Origin: JAXDMK01 sp963790325
GTDB taxonomy: Bacteria > Actinomycetota > Acidimicrobiia > Acidimicrobiales > AC-14
NCBI GenBank assembly: GCA_963790325.1
Contig: CAWBNY010000002.1
Span: 186,001 to 250,000, forward strand
Reading direction: 5' to 3'
Length of the DNA: 64,000 nucleotides
Shown here: positions 31,385-40,387 of the stretch, one piece after another
How positions within the stretch are numbered: position 1 is the first letter of the stretch
Layout of the letters: every line of letters begins with the position of its first letter
Translations under genes and position numbers: made by a program
Notes under the pieces: generated by a model
Seen by the model: the letters and a program-made list of their open reading frames with translations, nothing else
The model's database searches: none
Told to the model about the DNA's origin: nothing

Positions 31385-32725
31385 CTACGCCGGTTCCCGG
31401 CCCGCCCGTCCCTCGGGACCGGCCTCGATCCAGGCCCGCACGGCCTGGAAGCCGTCGGTGTCCCGGATGAGGTCGAAGTTGGGGTCGGCGTCGAGGACGG
31501 CGGTGTCCCGCCACCCGTGCTCGACCGCCCGGGACAGCCACGTCAGCGCCTCCTGGGCGTCACCGGCGCACGCCCACGCGCAGGCGACGTTGTAGGCGAC
31601 CAGCCCGTCGGCGGCCGCCCGCCCGAAGAGGACCTCGCCCACCCGGGCCGCCTCCCGCCACAGGTCGGAGTGGTGGAGGCCGAGCTGCAGCGCCCGCAGG
31701 GCGGTGAGGGACTGGGCCTCGGGCAGCTTGGCCACGTCCTCCAACAGGTTGTCGAGGAGATCTCGCTCCACGACCAGCCGGGAGGCCACGACCGCGGCGG
31801 CAGCGTCGTCGCAGCTGCCGAAGGCCACCGCCAGGGCGGGGGCGGGGCGGCCCGACGCCAGCTCCACCGCCGTCCGCACCAGCTGGCTGGCGCTGACGCC
31901 CCCGCCCAACCGGCCCAGGGCCGCGGCCGCCTCGACCGGGCGATCGGCGGCCAGCTCCGACCACGCCAGCAGCTCGATCCCGGCCGTCCGCACCCGGGGC
32001 GACGTGCGTCCCCCGATCACCTCCCGGGCGACCGCGGCGGCGGTGGAGGCGTCCCCCTCGAGCAGCGCCGCCCGCCCCGCCCGCAGCCGTTGGAGGTCGG
32101 GCTGGTCCCGGGCCCCGGCCAGGGCCTGCCAGTTCTGGAACCCGAAGAAGGCGGCGATCATGGCCACGTACGGCTGGCCCACGGCGACGCCCGCTCCCGC
32201 CAGCCCGGCCGCGGCCACGATCGAGACCACCCGAGCCGTCCGCTGGCCCCCGCCCCCTGTCCGCTGCTCCAGCACCGAGGCCATCACGCAGCCACCGTCG
32301 AGGGGGAGTATCGGCAGCAGGTTGAACACGCCCCACGCGATCGTCACGAAGATCATGTCGCTCAGGGCGCTGCGCACCAGCTCCGAGCCGTCGCTGCCCA
32401 CCGTGCGGAAGAGCCAGATCGCCACCGCCCCCGCGGCGAAGCCGGTGAGGGGCCCGGCCAGGCTGACCACCGTCGACCGACGGGGCGGCTGGGCATTCCC
32501 CGTGGTGTAGCCCCCGAAGCCGTGGAGGACGATCTCGGCCGGCGACCCGAAACGGCGGAAGGCGAGGGCGTGGCCCAGCTCGTGGACGAGGATGCCCACC
32601 CCGGCGACCACGATCCACTCGACGACGAACAGGCCCTCCCGCCCGCCGGCGAGGCCGAACACGCCCATGATCACGAAGAACAGCGGCTCGACCCGCACCG
32701 GGAAGCCGAGGACCCGAAACCTCAC
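31385..32725 (-). CDS. M50-family intramembrane metalloprotease with helical repeats
   Basis: 446 residues. Six or so helices carry the site-2 protease motifs HELGHA (HExxH) and NLLPILPLDGG (third ligand Asp). From about residue 215 the protein is an all-helical TPR-like domain (YNVACAWACAGDAQEALTWL). Site-2 proteases cleave membrane-embedded anti-sigma factors and similar proteins; the TPR part may recruit the substrate. It is downstream of znuA by 19 bp on the same strand. Confidence 0.86.
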   Translation of the reverse strand: MRFRVLGFPVRVEPLFFVIMGVFGLAGGREGLFVVEWIVVAGVGILVHELGHALAFRRFGSPAEIVLHGFGGYTTGNAQPPRRSTVVSLAGPLTGFAAGAVAIWLFRTVGSDGSELVRSALSDMIFVTIAWGVFNLLPILPLDGGCVMASVLEQRTGGGGQRTARVVSIVAAAGLAGAGVAVGQPYVAMIAAFFGFQNWQALAGARDQPDLQRLRAGRAALLEGDASTAAAVAREVIGGRTSPRVRTAGIELLAWSELAADRPVEAAAALGRLGGGVSASQLVRTAVELASGRPAPALAVAFGSCDDAAAAVVASRLVVERDLLDNLLEDVAKLPEAQSLTALRALQLGLHHSDLWREAARVGEVLFGRAAADGLVAYNVACAWACAGDAQEALTWLSRAVEHGWRDTAVLDADPNFDLIRDTDGFQAVRAWIEAGPEGRAGREPA

Positions 32726-32744
32726 CCCCGCAGGGTAAGGGACG

Positions 32745-33608
32745 TCAGGCGCAGCCGAGCGCGGCGCGGAGGGCGGCCAGGTTCTCCCCCATGAGCGAGA
32801 AGTAGTCGGAGTCGCCCTCGTCCGCCCCTCCCTCGACGGTGTCGAGGACGGCCGTGCCGGCGCCCGCCTCCCGGGCCAGGGTCTCGGCCACCTTGGGGGA
32901 CACCAGCTCCTCGGTGAAGATGGTGGTCACACCCTGGTCGCGGACCAGGTCGGCCAGCTCGGCCAGGCGGCGGGGGTCGGGCTCGGCGTCGGGGGACAGG
33001 CCGGAGATGGATACCAGCTCCAGCCCGTACCGCCGGACCAGGTAGCCGAACGCCTCGTGGCTGGTGACGATCGTCCGCTGGCGGCACGTGGCCAGGCCGG
33101 CCCGGAACTGGCGGTCGAGCTCGTCCAGCCGGCGGCGGTAGTCGGCCGCCCGGGTGCGGTAGCCGCCGGCACCGGTGGGATCGGCCTCGACCAGGGCGGC
33201 CTCGATCCGGCCGACGACGTCGGCGAAGAGGACAGGGTCGAGCCAGACGTGGGGGTCGCCCGCCACCCGGCCCGGCAGGTCGGCGCCGACGTCGACCGCC
33301 CGCCGCGCCCGCCGCGCCGCCTCCTCGACCGCCGGCTGGAAGCCTCCGCCCAGGTAGACGACGAGGTCGGCGTCGATCACCCGGTCGAGCTGGCGGGGGT
33401 TCAGCTCGATGTCGTGGGGCTCCACGCCGGCCGGCGTGAGGTTGGCGACCTCCACGCCGTCGCCGCCGACGGCCCCCGTGGCGTCGACCAACGGGTAGAA
33501 GCTGGCGACCACCGACGGCCGGCCGTCGTCGGCCCCGCCGCCCCCCCCGCAGCCGGCCAGGAGTCCGGCCAGCACCAACCCCGCCACGACGATCCGAGTC
33601 CCGCCCAC
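32745..33608 (-). CDS. znuA: Zinc/manganese ABC transporter substrate-binding lipoprotein (ZnuA family)
   Basis: 287 residues. Lipobox LLAGC (Cys20). The cluster A-I metal-binding fold shows its three His ligands in EPHDIELN, DPHVWLDP and TSHEAFGYL. The His/Asp-rich loop of classical ZnuA is absent, as in AztC-type or manganese-binding members. The GTG start lies 24 bp from an operator-like palindrome. It supplies the ZnuCB pair encoded 4 kb away. Confidence 0.92.
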   Translation of the reverse strand: MGGTRIVVAGLVLAGLLAGCGGGGGADDGRPSVVASFYPLVDATGAVGGDGVEVANLTPAGVEPHDIELNPRQLDRVIDADLVVYLGGGFQPAVEEAARRARRAVDVGADLPGRVAGDPHVWLDPVLFADVVGRIEAALVEADPTGAGGYRTRAADYRRRLDELDRQFRAGLATCRQRTIVTSHEAFGYLVRRYGLELVSISGLSPDAEPDPRRLAELADLVRDQGVTTIFTEELVSPKVAETLAREAGAGTAVLDTVEGGADEGDSDYFSLMGENLAALRAALGCA

Positions 33609-33631
33609 GGGCCGACCCTACCATTCAAATG

Positions 33632-33648
33632 GGAATGGTTCTCATTCC
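33632..33648. promoter_or_regulatory. Putative Zur/Fur-type operator upstream of znuA
   Basis: GGAATG-GTTCT-CATTCC, a perfect 6-bp inverted repeat with 5-bp spacer. It shares GGAATG(A/G)TTCTCAT with the znuC site. It lies over the last codons of the upstream ctaG gene. Confidence 0.6.
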
Positions 33649-34547
33649 TTCTCGGGGGGCTCGGGAGCCGGGCCGAGGCGGGCCAGCTCCCGCTCGACGT
33701 CGTCCCACAGGAGGACGTCGTTGCCGGAGACGTCGAGCCGTCCGGTGCGCTCCTCGTGGGCGTACCACCGGAAGAAGATCACCGCGATCACGATCCACAG
33801 GTAGAAGCCGGCGCCCACCTTCATGACCAGCCCGGCGAAGAGCTGGTCGTTGAGGGCGGAGATGTCCCACAGGCGGGGGAACGTCTCGTAGATCGGGTAG
33901 AGCGGCTTCTTGCCGAACGTCAGGAACGACGCCGGGATGGTGGGCACGACCGTCTGCAGGAACAGGTAGAGCATCTGCAGCGGCGGCCGCAGCCGGGGCA
34001 CCTCCGGCAGCGGGCTCACGACCGGCATCCACATCAGGACCCCCGAGACGAGGAGCACGGCGTGGGCGACGAAATGGAGCGGGTGGTGGAGGAGGGTGGC
34101 CTCGACCACCGCCGGCCAGTGGCTCAGGACGAGGATCAGGTTGGCCTGGATGAGGGCGGGCACGGGGCGGGTGAGCGTGCGGACGATGCGGAGCAGGCCG
34201 GGCGGGCTCAGCAGCCGCCTCATCAGCCACCCCGGCGTCCCCATGACCAGCAGGGGGGCGACCACCAGGGTGAGCGCCAGGTGCTGGGCCATGTGGGCGC
34301 TGTAGAGGTAGCCCTCGGCCAGGTCGTGCACCGGCCAGTCGGACACGCCCCACATGAGGCCCATGCCCATTCCGAACGCCCACAGCTGGCCCCGGGTGGC
34401 CACCGGCGACCCGCCCTCGCCCCGGCGCGCCCGTTCCCGGCGGAGGGCGACGACGTAGGCGCCGACGATGAGGAGGAATAGCGCCCAGCTGTCGAGGTGG
34501 GCGTGCCAGGCGGGGAACGGGACGGCCGCGGCCGTTAGCGGGTCCAC
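33642..34547 (-). CDS. ctaG: Cytochrome c oxidase assembly protein CtaG family (copy 1)
   Basis: 301 residues, seven or eight helices of the caa3-type CtaG family: SAHMAQHLALTLVVAPLLVMGTP, LILVLSHWPAVVE and LHFVAHAVLLVSGVLMWMPV hold the family's His residues, probably involved in copper delivery to the oxidase. The GTG at 34545-34547 overlaps the end of the subunit IV gene by 13 bp. It is the last oxidase gene of the operon; znuA follows. Confidence 0.88.
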   Translation of the reverse strand: MDPLTAAAVPFPAWHAHLDSWALFLLIVGAYVVALRRERARRGEGGSPVATRGQLWAFGMGMGLMWGVSDWPVHDLAEGYLYSAHMAQHLALTLVVAPLLVMGTPGWLMRRLLSPPGLLRIVRTLTRPVPALIQANLILVLSHWPAVVEATLLHHPLHFVAHAVLLVSGVLMWMPVVSPLPEVPRLRPPLQMLYLFLQTVVPTIPASFLTFGKKPLYPIYETFPRLWDISALNDQLFAGLVMKVGAGFYLWIVIAVIFFRWYAHEERTGRLDVSGNDVLLWDDVERELARLGPAPEPPEKE

Positions 34548-34894
34548 ACGTGGAACGTCGACAGCACGATGACGTAGCAGAACACGGCCAGGATGATCCC
34601 GGTGACGAACAGGCGGCGGAACAGGCGGCTGTCGAAGCGCAGGTGCATGAACCACAGCACGACCACGCTGAACTTCACCAGCGCCATCACCACCAGGATG
34701 GGCACCAGCAGCCCTTCCAGGGCGGGTACGTAGTAGACACCGACCTCGGCCGCGGTGACGGCGGCCAGGAAGAGGGCGACGTAGATGTACTGGAGGTCGC
34801 TCGGGTGGTCGTGGGCGGCCCCGTGCTCAGCCCCCCCGGCCTCGGGCGGGGTGTCGACGACCGGCCCCCCGGCGGGATCGGTGGCGGCGCTCAT
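34535..34894 (-). CDS. ctaF: Cytochrome c oxidase subunit IV-like protein
   Basis: 119 residues: a hydrophilic His/Asp-containing N-terminus, then three helices (YIYVALFLAAVTAAEVGVYYV; LLVPILVVMALVKFSVVVLWFMHLRF; LFVTGIILAVFCYVIVL; shown in parts). KFSVVVLWFMHLRFD is the signature of the prokaryotic caa3 subunit IV family. The ATG overlaps the coxC stop (ATGA). Confidence 0.87.
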   Translation of the reverse strand: MSAATDPAGGPVVDTPPEAGGAEHGAAHDHPSDLQYIYVALFLAAVTAAEVGVYYVPALEGLLVPILVVMALVKFSVVVLWFMHLRFDSRLFRRLFVTGIILAVFCYVIVLSTFHVWTR

Positions 34895-35523
34895 GGGATG
34901 AGGTACACGAGGGTGAAGATCACGATCCAGACGATGTCGACGAAGTGCCAGTAGAGGCCGATGAGCTCGACCACCTCGGCCTTCGCCGACGGTAGCCGTC
35001 CCTTGATGGAAAGGCTCCACAGGGACAGGAGCATGAGCACGCCGATGGTGACGTGGGCCCCGTGGAAGCCGGTCATGATGTAGAAGCTGCTGCCGAACAG
35101 GTTCGTCCGCAGGTTCAGCCCCTCCCGCACGAAGACGGTGAACTCGTAGGCCTGGCCGGCCACGAAGCTGCCGCCCAGCAGGGCGGTGGTGAGCAGCCAC
35201 ACCCGCAGGCGGCGGTGGTCGCCCCGCTGGATGGCCGACAGGGCCAGCACCATGGTGAGGCTGCTCATGAGCAGGACGAAGGAGCTGACCGACGTGTAAG
35301 GGATGTCGAAGACGTCGATCGGGGTGACCGTGCCCGGCTCGCTCTGGCCCTTGTACAGCAGGTAGGTGGAGATGAGGCCGCCGAAGAGGAGGCACTCGGA
35401 GCCCAGGAAGGCCCACATCGCCACCTTCTCGTGGCTGAGCCCGGTGGAGGTGGGGGGATGGCCCGCCTCGTGCTCGTCGTGGCCGCCCTCGGAAGCGGTG
35501 AGGTGCTGGTCGACGGCGGTCAC
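34891..35523 (-). CDS. ctaE: Cytochrome c oxidase subunit III
   Basis: 210 residues, five helices. Subunit III signatures: KVAMWAFLGSECLLFGGLI, FYIMTGFHGAHVTIGVLML and GLYWHFVDIVWIVIF, where the C-terminal YWHFVD motif is diagnostic. A His-rich N-terminal segment precedes the first helix. The GTG at 35521-35523 overlaps the coxA stop (GTGA). Confidence 0.94.
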   Translation of the reverse strand: MTAVDQHLTASEGGHDEHEAGHPPTSTGLSHEKVAMWAFLGSECLLFGGLISTYLLYKGQSEPGTVTPIDVFDIPYTSVSSFVLLMSSLTMVLALSAIQRGDHRRLRVWLLTTALLGGSFVAGQAYEFTVFVREGLNLRTNLFGSSFYIMTGFHGAHVTIGVLMLLSLWSLSIKGRLPSAKAEVVELIGLYWHFVDIVWIVIFTLVYLIP

Positions 35524-37625
35524 CGGCCCACCGGCTCCAGCGCGTCGGACGGGGAGTCGTGGGGCTCCAGCTCGGCCCCGTGGCCGTCGGGCTCGTCGGG
35601 CTGCTCGGGCTCGGTGGCGGGCTCGAGGCCCCAGCCGTAGATCCCGGACAGGACCCAGACCCCGCCCAGGACGGCCACCAGCCAGAACTTGTAGATCATC
35701 CCGTAGCTGATGACGGCCAACCCGATGGCGGTGAACACCGGCCAGTACGACGGCGAGGGCAGGTGGATGTGCACGTGCTCCTCGTGATCGCCGCCGTCGT
35801 GCCCGCCGTCGTGCCCGTCGCCGTCGCGGTCGCCGTCGTGGTCGACCGCGGCCACCTCGGTGGTGGAGCCCTCCACCTCCTCGGTGGCTTCCTCCTGGGG
35901 CGACACCTTGGCCGACGCCGGCAGGACGCGCTCGCGGAGGACGGCCCGGCCGTTCTCGTCCTCGGTGTACTTGCGGTGCCAGAAGTCGTCGCGGGCGGTG
36001 ACGGTGGGGACTTCCTTGAAGTTGTACTCGGGCGGAGGCGAGGGGATGGTCCACTCCAGGGTGCGGGCGTCCCAGGGATCGTCGCCCACGGGGGCGCTCT
36101 TGCGGCTCACCCACAGGTTGTAGATGAAGACCAGCACCGACAGGGCGATGAGGAACGAGCCCAGGGTGGCGACGAAGTTCCAGACGTCCCAGCCCCGGCC
36201 CGTCGGGTAGGTGTAGATGCGCCGGGGCATGCCTTGCAGCCCCAGGATGTGGAACGGGGCGAACGTGGCGTTGAACCCGAGCATGGTCAGCCAGAAGTGG
36301 ACCTTGCCGATGCGGTCGGACATCAGCCGCCCGGTGAGCTTCGGGTACCAGTAGTAGAGCCCGGCGAAGAGCCCGAAGATGCTCCCGCCGAAGAGCACGT
36401 AGTGGAAGTGGGCGACGATGTAGTAGGTGTCGGTCTGCTGGGTGTCGGAGGGGACGACGGCGTGGGTGACGCCCGACAGCCCGCCGATGGTGAACATGGT
36501 CACGAACCCGACCGCGAACAGCAGGGGTGTCGTCAACCGGATCTTGCCCTTCCACAGGGTGCTGATCCAGTTGAAGATCTTCACGCCCGTCGGCACCGCG
36601 ATGAACATGGTGGAGGCGCTGAAGGCGGACAGGGCGACGGGGCCCAGGCCGGTGGCGAACATGTGGTGGGCCCACACCCCCCAGCCCATGAAGCCGATGG
36701 CGATGCCCGAGAACACCATGACCTGGTAGCCGAACAGGGGTTTCCGGGAGAACACCGGTAGCACCTCGGACACGATGCCCATGGCTGGGAGGATCAGGAT
36801 GTAGACCTCCGGATGGCCGAACAGCCAGAAGAGGTGTTGCCAGAGCAGCGGATCCGCCCCCGCGTCGGCGTTGAAGAAGTTGGTGGCGAAGAGCCGGTCG
36901 AAGCTGAGCAGGAACAGGGCGACGGTGATGACCGGGATGGCGAAGAGCAGGAGGAACTGGGCCACCAGCGACATCCACACGAAGATGGGCATCCGCATCA
37001 GGCTCATGCCCGGCGCCCGCATGTTGATGACGGTGACGATCAGGTTCACGGCCCCCGTCAGGGACGCGATGCCGAGGATCTGGAGGCCGAAGATCCAGTA
37101 GTCGATGTTGTGGCCGGGCATGTTGCGGGTTAGGGGGGCGTAGCCGAACCAGCCGCCGTTGGGCGCCCCGCCCAGGAAGAAGCTGGAGTACATGAACAGG
37201 CCGCCGACCATGAACACCCAGAACCCGAAGGCGTTGAGGCGGGGGAAGGCGACGTCGCGGGCGCCGATCATCAGGGGGAGCAGGTAGTTGGCGAACCCGG
37301 CCGACAGCGGCATGATCACCAGGAAGATCATGGTGGTGCCGTGCATGGTGAAGAGCTGGTTGTAGGCGTCGGCGCTGAGGAAGGTGTTGTTGGGCGATCC
37401 CAGCTGCACCCGCAGCAGCAGGGCCTCGATCCCGCCGATCAGGAAGAAGATCATGGCCGTGACGCCGTAGAGCACGCCGATCTTCTTGTGGTCGACGGTG
37501 GTCAGCCAGCCCCAGAGGCCATGGGAGTCCTCGGTGGGCCGGTGGAGGATCCGGGTGATGGAGGGGGTGGTCGGCCCGGGCGGGGTTTCGGGCGCCGGCG
37601 GGGCGGGCTGGGTGACGATCGCCAT
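35520..37625 (-). CDS. ctaD: Cytochrome c oxidase subunit I with C-terminal extension
   Basis: 701 residues, longer than a plain subunit I (about 550). The first 560 contain a complete A1-type core: low-spin heme His95 (FTMHG) and His408, heme a3 His406 (VAHFHYV), CuB His271, His320 and His321, and the cross-linked Tyr275 with Glu273 in GHPEVY. The extension has an acidic region with a His/Asp/Gly-rich stretch (residues about 615-640) and two helices (YWPVFTAIGLAVISYGMIYKF; LVAVLGGVWVLSGIYGWG) like a fused subunit IV. It is the active proton-pumping oxidase core. Confidence 0.95.
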   Translation of the reverse strand: MAIVTQPAPPAPETPPGPTTPSITRILHRPTEDSHGLWGWLTTVDHKKIGVLYGVTAMIFFLIGGIEALLLRVQLGSPNNTFLSADAYNQLFTMHGTTMIFLVIMPLSAGFANYLLPLMIGARDVAFPRLNAFGFWVFMVGGLFMYSSFFLGGAPNGGWFGYAPLTRNMPGHNIDYWIFGLQILGIASLTGAVNLIVTVINMRAPGMSLMRMPIFVWMSLVAQFLLLFAIPVITVALFLLSFDRLFATNFFNADAGADPLLWQHLFWLFGHPEVYILILPAMGIVSEVLPVFSRKPLFGYQVMVFSGIAIGFMGWGVWAHHMFATGLGPVALSAFSASTMFIAVPTGVKIFNWISTLWKGKIRLTTPLLFAVGFVTMFTIGGLSGVTHAVVPSDTQQTDTYYIVAHFHYVLFGGSIFGLFAGLYYWYPKLTGRLMSDRIGKVHFWLTMLGFNATFAPFHILGLQGMPRRIYTYPTGRGWDVWNFVATLGSFLIALSVLVFIYNLWVSRKSAPVGDDPWDARTLEWTIPSPPPEYNFKEVPTVTARDDFWHRKYTEDENGRAVLRERVLPASAKVSPQEEATEEVEGSTTEVAAVDHDGDRDGDGHDGGHDGGDHEEHVHIHLPSPSYWPVFTAIGLAVISYGMIYKFWLVAVLGGVWVLSGIYGWGLEPATEPEQPDEPDGHGAELEPHDSPSDALEPVGR

Positions 37626-37659
37626 CAGCGCCGCCCGCGGAGGACGTGGTGCTCGGTGG

Positions 37660-38709
37660 TCACTGCAAGGTCTCCAAGTAGGCGATGAGCTGGGTGATCT
37701 CGTCCTCGGTGAGGCCGAGGTCGGGCATCAGCGAGCCGGGCTTGACCGCAGGCGGGTCCTCCAGCCACGTCCGCATGTTCTCGTCGTCGAGGGCGAACAT
37801 GCTGCCGGCGAAGGTGGTGCGGCTCTGGAGGTGGGTGAGGTCGGGACCGACCTTGCCCTGGGAGACGCCGGCCACGGTGTGGCAGCCGGCGCAGCCCTTC
37901 CCGTTGAACAGGGCCAGGCCCTCGGCCGCGGGGCTGCCCTCGGGGGGCGCCGGGACCGCCGACCGCTGCCGGGCGACCCACGTGTTGAAGTCGGCCGGGG
38001 TGTGGGCCACTGCCGTCGCCCGCATGTTGGCGTGGGACAGCCCGCAGAACTCGGTGCACTGGCCGAGGTAGGTGCCAGGCTCGTCGGCCTCGAAGCTCAT
38101 GTGGTTGGTGCGGCCGGGGATGACGTCGGTCTTCCCGGCCAGGGGCGGGATCCAGTAGCTGTGGATCACGTCGACGCTCTCCAGGTCGAGCTCCACCGGG
38201 ACGCCGGCGGGGATGTTGAGCTCGTTGGCGGTGGTGATGCCCAGGTCGTCGTAGCGGTATTCCCACCAGTACTGGTGGCCGATGACGGTGATGTTGAGGG
38301 CGTCGACCGGCTTCTTGCTGAGGTCGAAGATCGTCTTGATGGTGGGGATGGCGATGGCGAAGAGGATCAGGGCCGGGATGAGGGTCCAGCCCACCTCCAG
38401 CTTGGTGTTGCCGTGGACCTGCTCCGGCTCGGGGCCCGGCTTGTCGCGGAACTTGACGACGCAGTAGAGGACCAGGGCCGGCACCAGCACGAGGAAAACG
38501 CCGGCGATGAGGAAGACGGGCTCGCTGAGGTTGAGGATCCGGCGCGAGACCGGTCCCGCCGGCTCCATCGTGTCCATGGGCGCGTTCTCGGCGCAGGCGG
38601 TGAGCACCAGGAGCAGCGCCGCGCCACCCAGCGATCGCACCCGGCGGCTCGTGAAGGCGTTCACATCACCGACTCTCGCGGCTCGCCGACCCAAGGTCCA
38701 ATCCCTCAT
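37660..38709 (-). CDS. ctaC: Cytochrome c oxidase subunit II with fused cytochrome c (caa3 type)
   Basis: 349 residues from the ATG at 38707-38709, which overlaps the preceding stop (ATGA); a GTG at 38664 is an alternative. Lipobox LTAC (Cys39), two helices, then the CuA domain with GQCTEFCGLSHANM (two Cys, His, Met) and an aromatic patch HQYWWEYRY. The C-terminal 95 residues are a class I cytochrome c: CAGCH heme site and an axial Met in SLMPDLG. Electrons therefore pass from an internal cytochrome c to CuA. Confidence 0.95.
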   Translation of the reverse strand: MRDWTLGRRAARVGDVNAFTSRRVRSLGGAALLLVLTACAENAPMDTMEPAGPVSRRILNLSEPVFLIAGVFLVLVPALVLYCVVKFRDKPGPEPEQVHGNTKLEVGWTLIPALILFAIAIPTIKTIFDLSKKPVDALNITVIGHQYWWEYRYDDLGITTANELNIPAGVPVELDLESVDVIHSYWIPPLAGKTDVIPGRTNHMSFEADEPGTYLGQCTEFCGLSHANMRATAVAHTPADFNTWVARQRSAVPAPPEGSPAAEGLALFNGKGCAGCHTVAGVSQGKVGPDLTHLQSRTTFAGSMFALDDENMRTWLEDPPAVKPGSLMPDLGLTEDEITQLIAYLETLQ

Positions 38710-39710
38710 CCGACGATGGCCTTGCCGGCCATGTTGGGGTGGACGTCGCACTGGAAGAAGATCTCGCCCGGCCCCGGGGTCGTGAAGTGGTACGTGATCT
38801 CGCCCGGGCCGGCGATGATGTCGCCCTTGAACACCGGGGGCGCGGTGGCGTCGGTCCCCCCGTAGAAGGACACGTTGTGGGGGATGCCCTGATCGTCGTT
38901 CTTGAGGACGACCTCGGCCTCGGCGTTGGCCGGCAGGTGCATCTCCTTGAGGTCGAAGAGGATGTCGTCGGCCACGATCTCGACCGCGCCCGGCGCGTGG
39001 CCCTCCTCACCCCCGCCGTGGTGCTCGATGTGGCGCTCGCCGGCGGCCGCGGCCACGATCCCGCCCGCGATCATCAGGACCCCGGAGACGCCCAGGATGG
39101 CAACCGCGGTGCTGGCCTTGATGGCGGGCCGCAGGGCCAGGAGGCTGGCCACGCCCAGGATGACGACCGCCACCACCAGGGCGATGAGGGTGGAGGCCTG
39201 CTCGGGGACCGCCAGCAGGATGCGGGACATGAAGAACATCAGGGCGGCGATGCAGAACAGGCCCAGGACCGGGATCCCGACGGGCAGGAGGTTGATCTGG
39301 CGGCCGGTGGTGTCCGACGACACCCTCGCCAGCCAGCCGGCCACCGTGACCAGGCCCAGGCCGATCCCGAAGTAGGCGGGCAGGGGGCCGACGACCAGGC
39401 CCAGCAGGAGGAGGACGATGGAGGCGGCGGCGGTGGCCGACCACGCCCCGCCCGCCGGCAGCGGCGCCCGGGGCACCTCGTGGTAGGCGGGCGGGTCGGC
39501 GTCGGGAGCGACCCATTCGGGTGCGTCGTTGACCCGGAAGCCGGCGACGATGACCCCGGCGAAGCCGGCGATGCCGACCAGCAGCAGGTAGAGGGTGATG
39601 CCCAGCCAGTCGCCGGTGAAGGCGCCGTAGAGGAAGCTCAACAGGAGCGAGGCGCCCGAGATGGGCAGGAAGATCCGTGACGGCTGGGTGAGGACGGCCG
39701 ACTTGGCCAT
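38706..39710 (-). CDS. Polytopic membrane protein with C-terminal type 1 copper domain
   Basis: 334 residues. About six or seven helices fill residues 12-222, then a His-rich hinge (ERHIEHHGGGEEGH) and a plastocyanin-like domain (240-334). All type 1 copper ligands are present: His278 (IPHNVSF), Cys321, His324 and Met327 in FFQCDVHPNM. It is therefore probably a membrane-tethered electron carrier. It lies between subunit III-like and coxB genes with TGATG and ATGA junctions, so it belongs to the oxidase operon. The membrane half has no recognised family. Confidence 0.8.
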   Translation of the reverse strand: MAKSAVLTQPSRIFLPISGASLLLSFLYGAFTGDWLGITLYLLLVGIAGFAGVIVAGFRVNDAPEWVAPDADPPAYHEVPRAPLPAGGAWSATAAASIVLLLLGLVVGPLPAYFGIGLGLVTVAGWLARVSSDTTGRQINLLPVGIPVLGLFCIAALMFFMSRILLAVPEQASTLIALVVAVVILGVASLLALRPAIKASTAVAILGVSGVLMIAGGIVAAAAGERHIEHHGGGEEGHAPGAVEIVADDILFDLKEMHLPANAEAEVVLKNDDQGIPHNVSFYGGTDATAPPVFKGDIIAGPGEITYHFTTPGPGEIFFQCDVHPNMAGKAIVG

Positions 39711-40363
39711 CAGCCGTTGACCCGGCTGAGGACGAACAACACCGTGGCGACGGTGTACCAGATCGCGTTCGTGTACTGGAAGTACAGGATCCCGCTGCGC
39801 AGCGGGTCGTGGTGGTCGGCGGAGAAGTGCCCGAGCAGGGACCGTCCGGCGAGGACGCCGAGCAGGACCACCGCGACCAGCAGGTGGGCCAGGTGGAAGC
39901 CGTAGAGGACGTAGTAGAAGGTCCCGTAGGCGTGGTCGCCGATGCCGAAGCCGGCCTTGCCGAAGGCGGCCCACTCGGCGTTGGCGGCGGCCAACCCGAG
40001 GAACACGGTGAAGACCATGGCGATGACGACGTTGCGCTGGTCGTTCTGGCGGACGGCGTTGATCGCCCACTGGGCGGAGGCGGCGGCCATGGTGACGGTG
40101 ATGGTTACGATGAAGGGGATGTAGGTGCCGACGCCCACGTCGACCGGCGGCCAGGCCGACGACCCGTCCTTGACCGCGAAGTAGGCGGCGACGATGGCGG
40201 CCAGGACCATGGCGTCGGCCACCATGAACAGGTAGGTGCCCAGGGCCCGGGTGCGGTCGGGCAACACTCGGGCGGGCGTCGGCTTCACCCCGCTGGGCAG
40301 CGCCAGCGGGGCGGCCTGGACGGGGGCGGCGTCGGCGCGAGCCGGCGTGGTGACGGCCGCCAT
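39710..40363 (-). CDS. Cytochrome c oxidase subunit III-like protein (second copy)
   Basis: 217 residues, five helices after a Pro/Ala-rich N-terminus. Subunit III-type elements: LGTYLFMVADAMVLAAIVAAY, FYYVLYGFHLAHLLVAVVLLG and YFQYTNAIWYTVATVLFVLS. The terminal YxxFVD of true subunit III is altered (TNAIWYT). It pairs by position with the degenerate subunit I directly upstream (24-bp gap) rather than with CoxA. Confidence 0.83.
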   Translation of the reverse strand: MAAVTTPARADAAPVQAAPLALPSGVKPTPARVLPDRTRALGTYLFMVADAMVLAAIVAAYFAVKDGSSAWPPVDVGVGTYIPFIVTITVTMAAASAQWAINAVRQNDQRNVVIAMVFTVFLGLAAANAEWAAFGKAGFGIGDHAYGTFYYVLYGFHLAHLLVAVVLLGVLAGRSLLGHFSADHHDPLRSGILYFQYTNAIWYTVATVLFVLSRVNG

Positions 40364-40387
40364 CAGTTCTGGACCATCAGGACGGGC

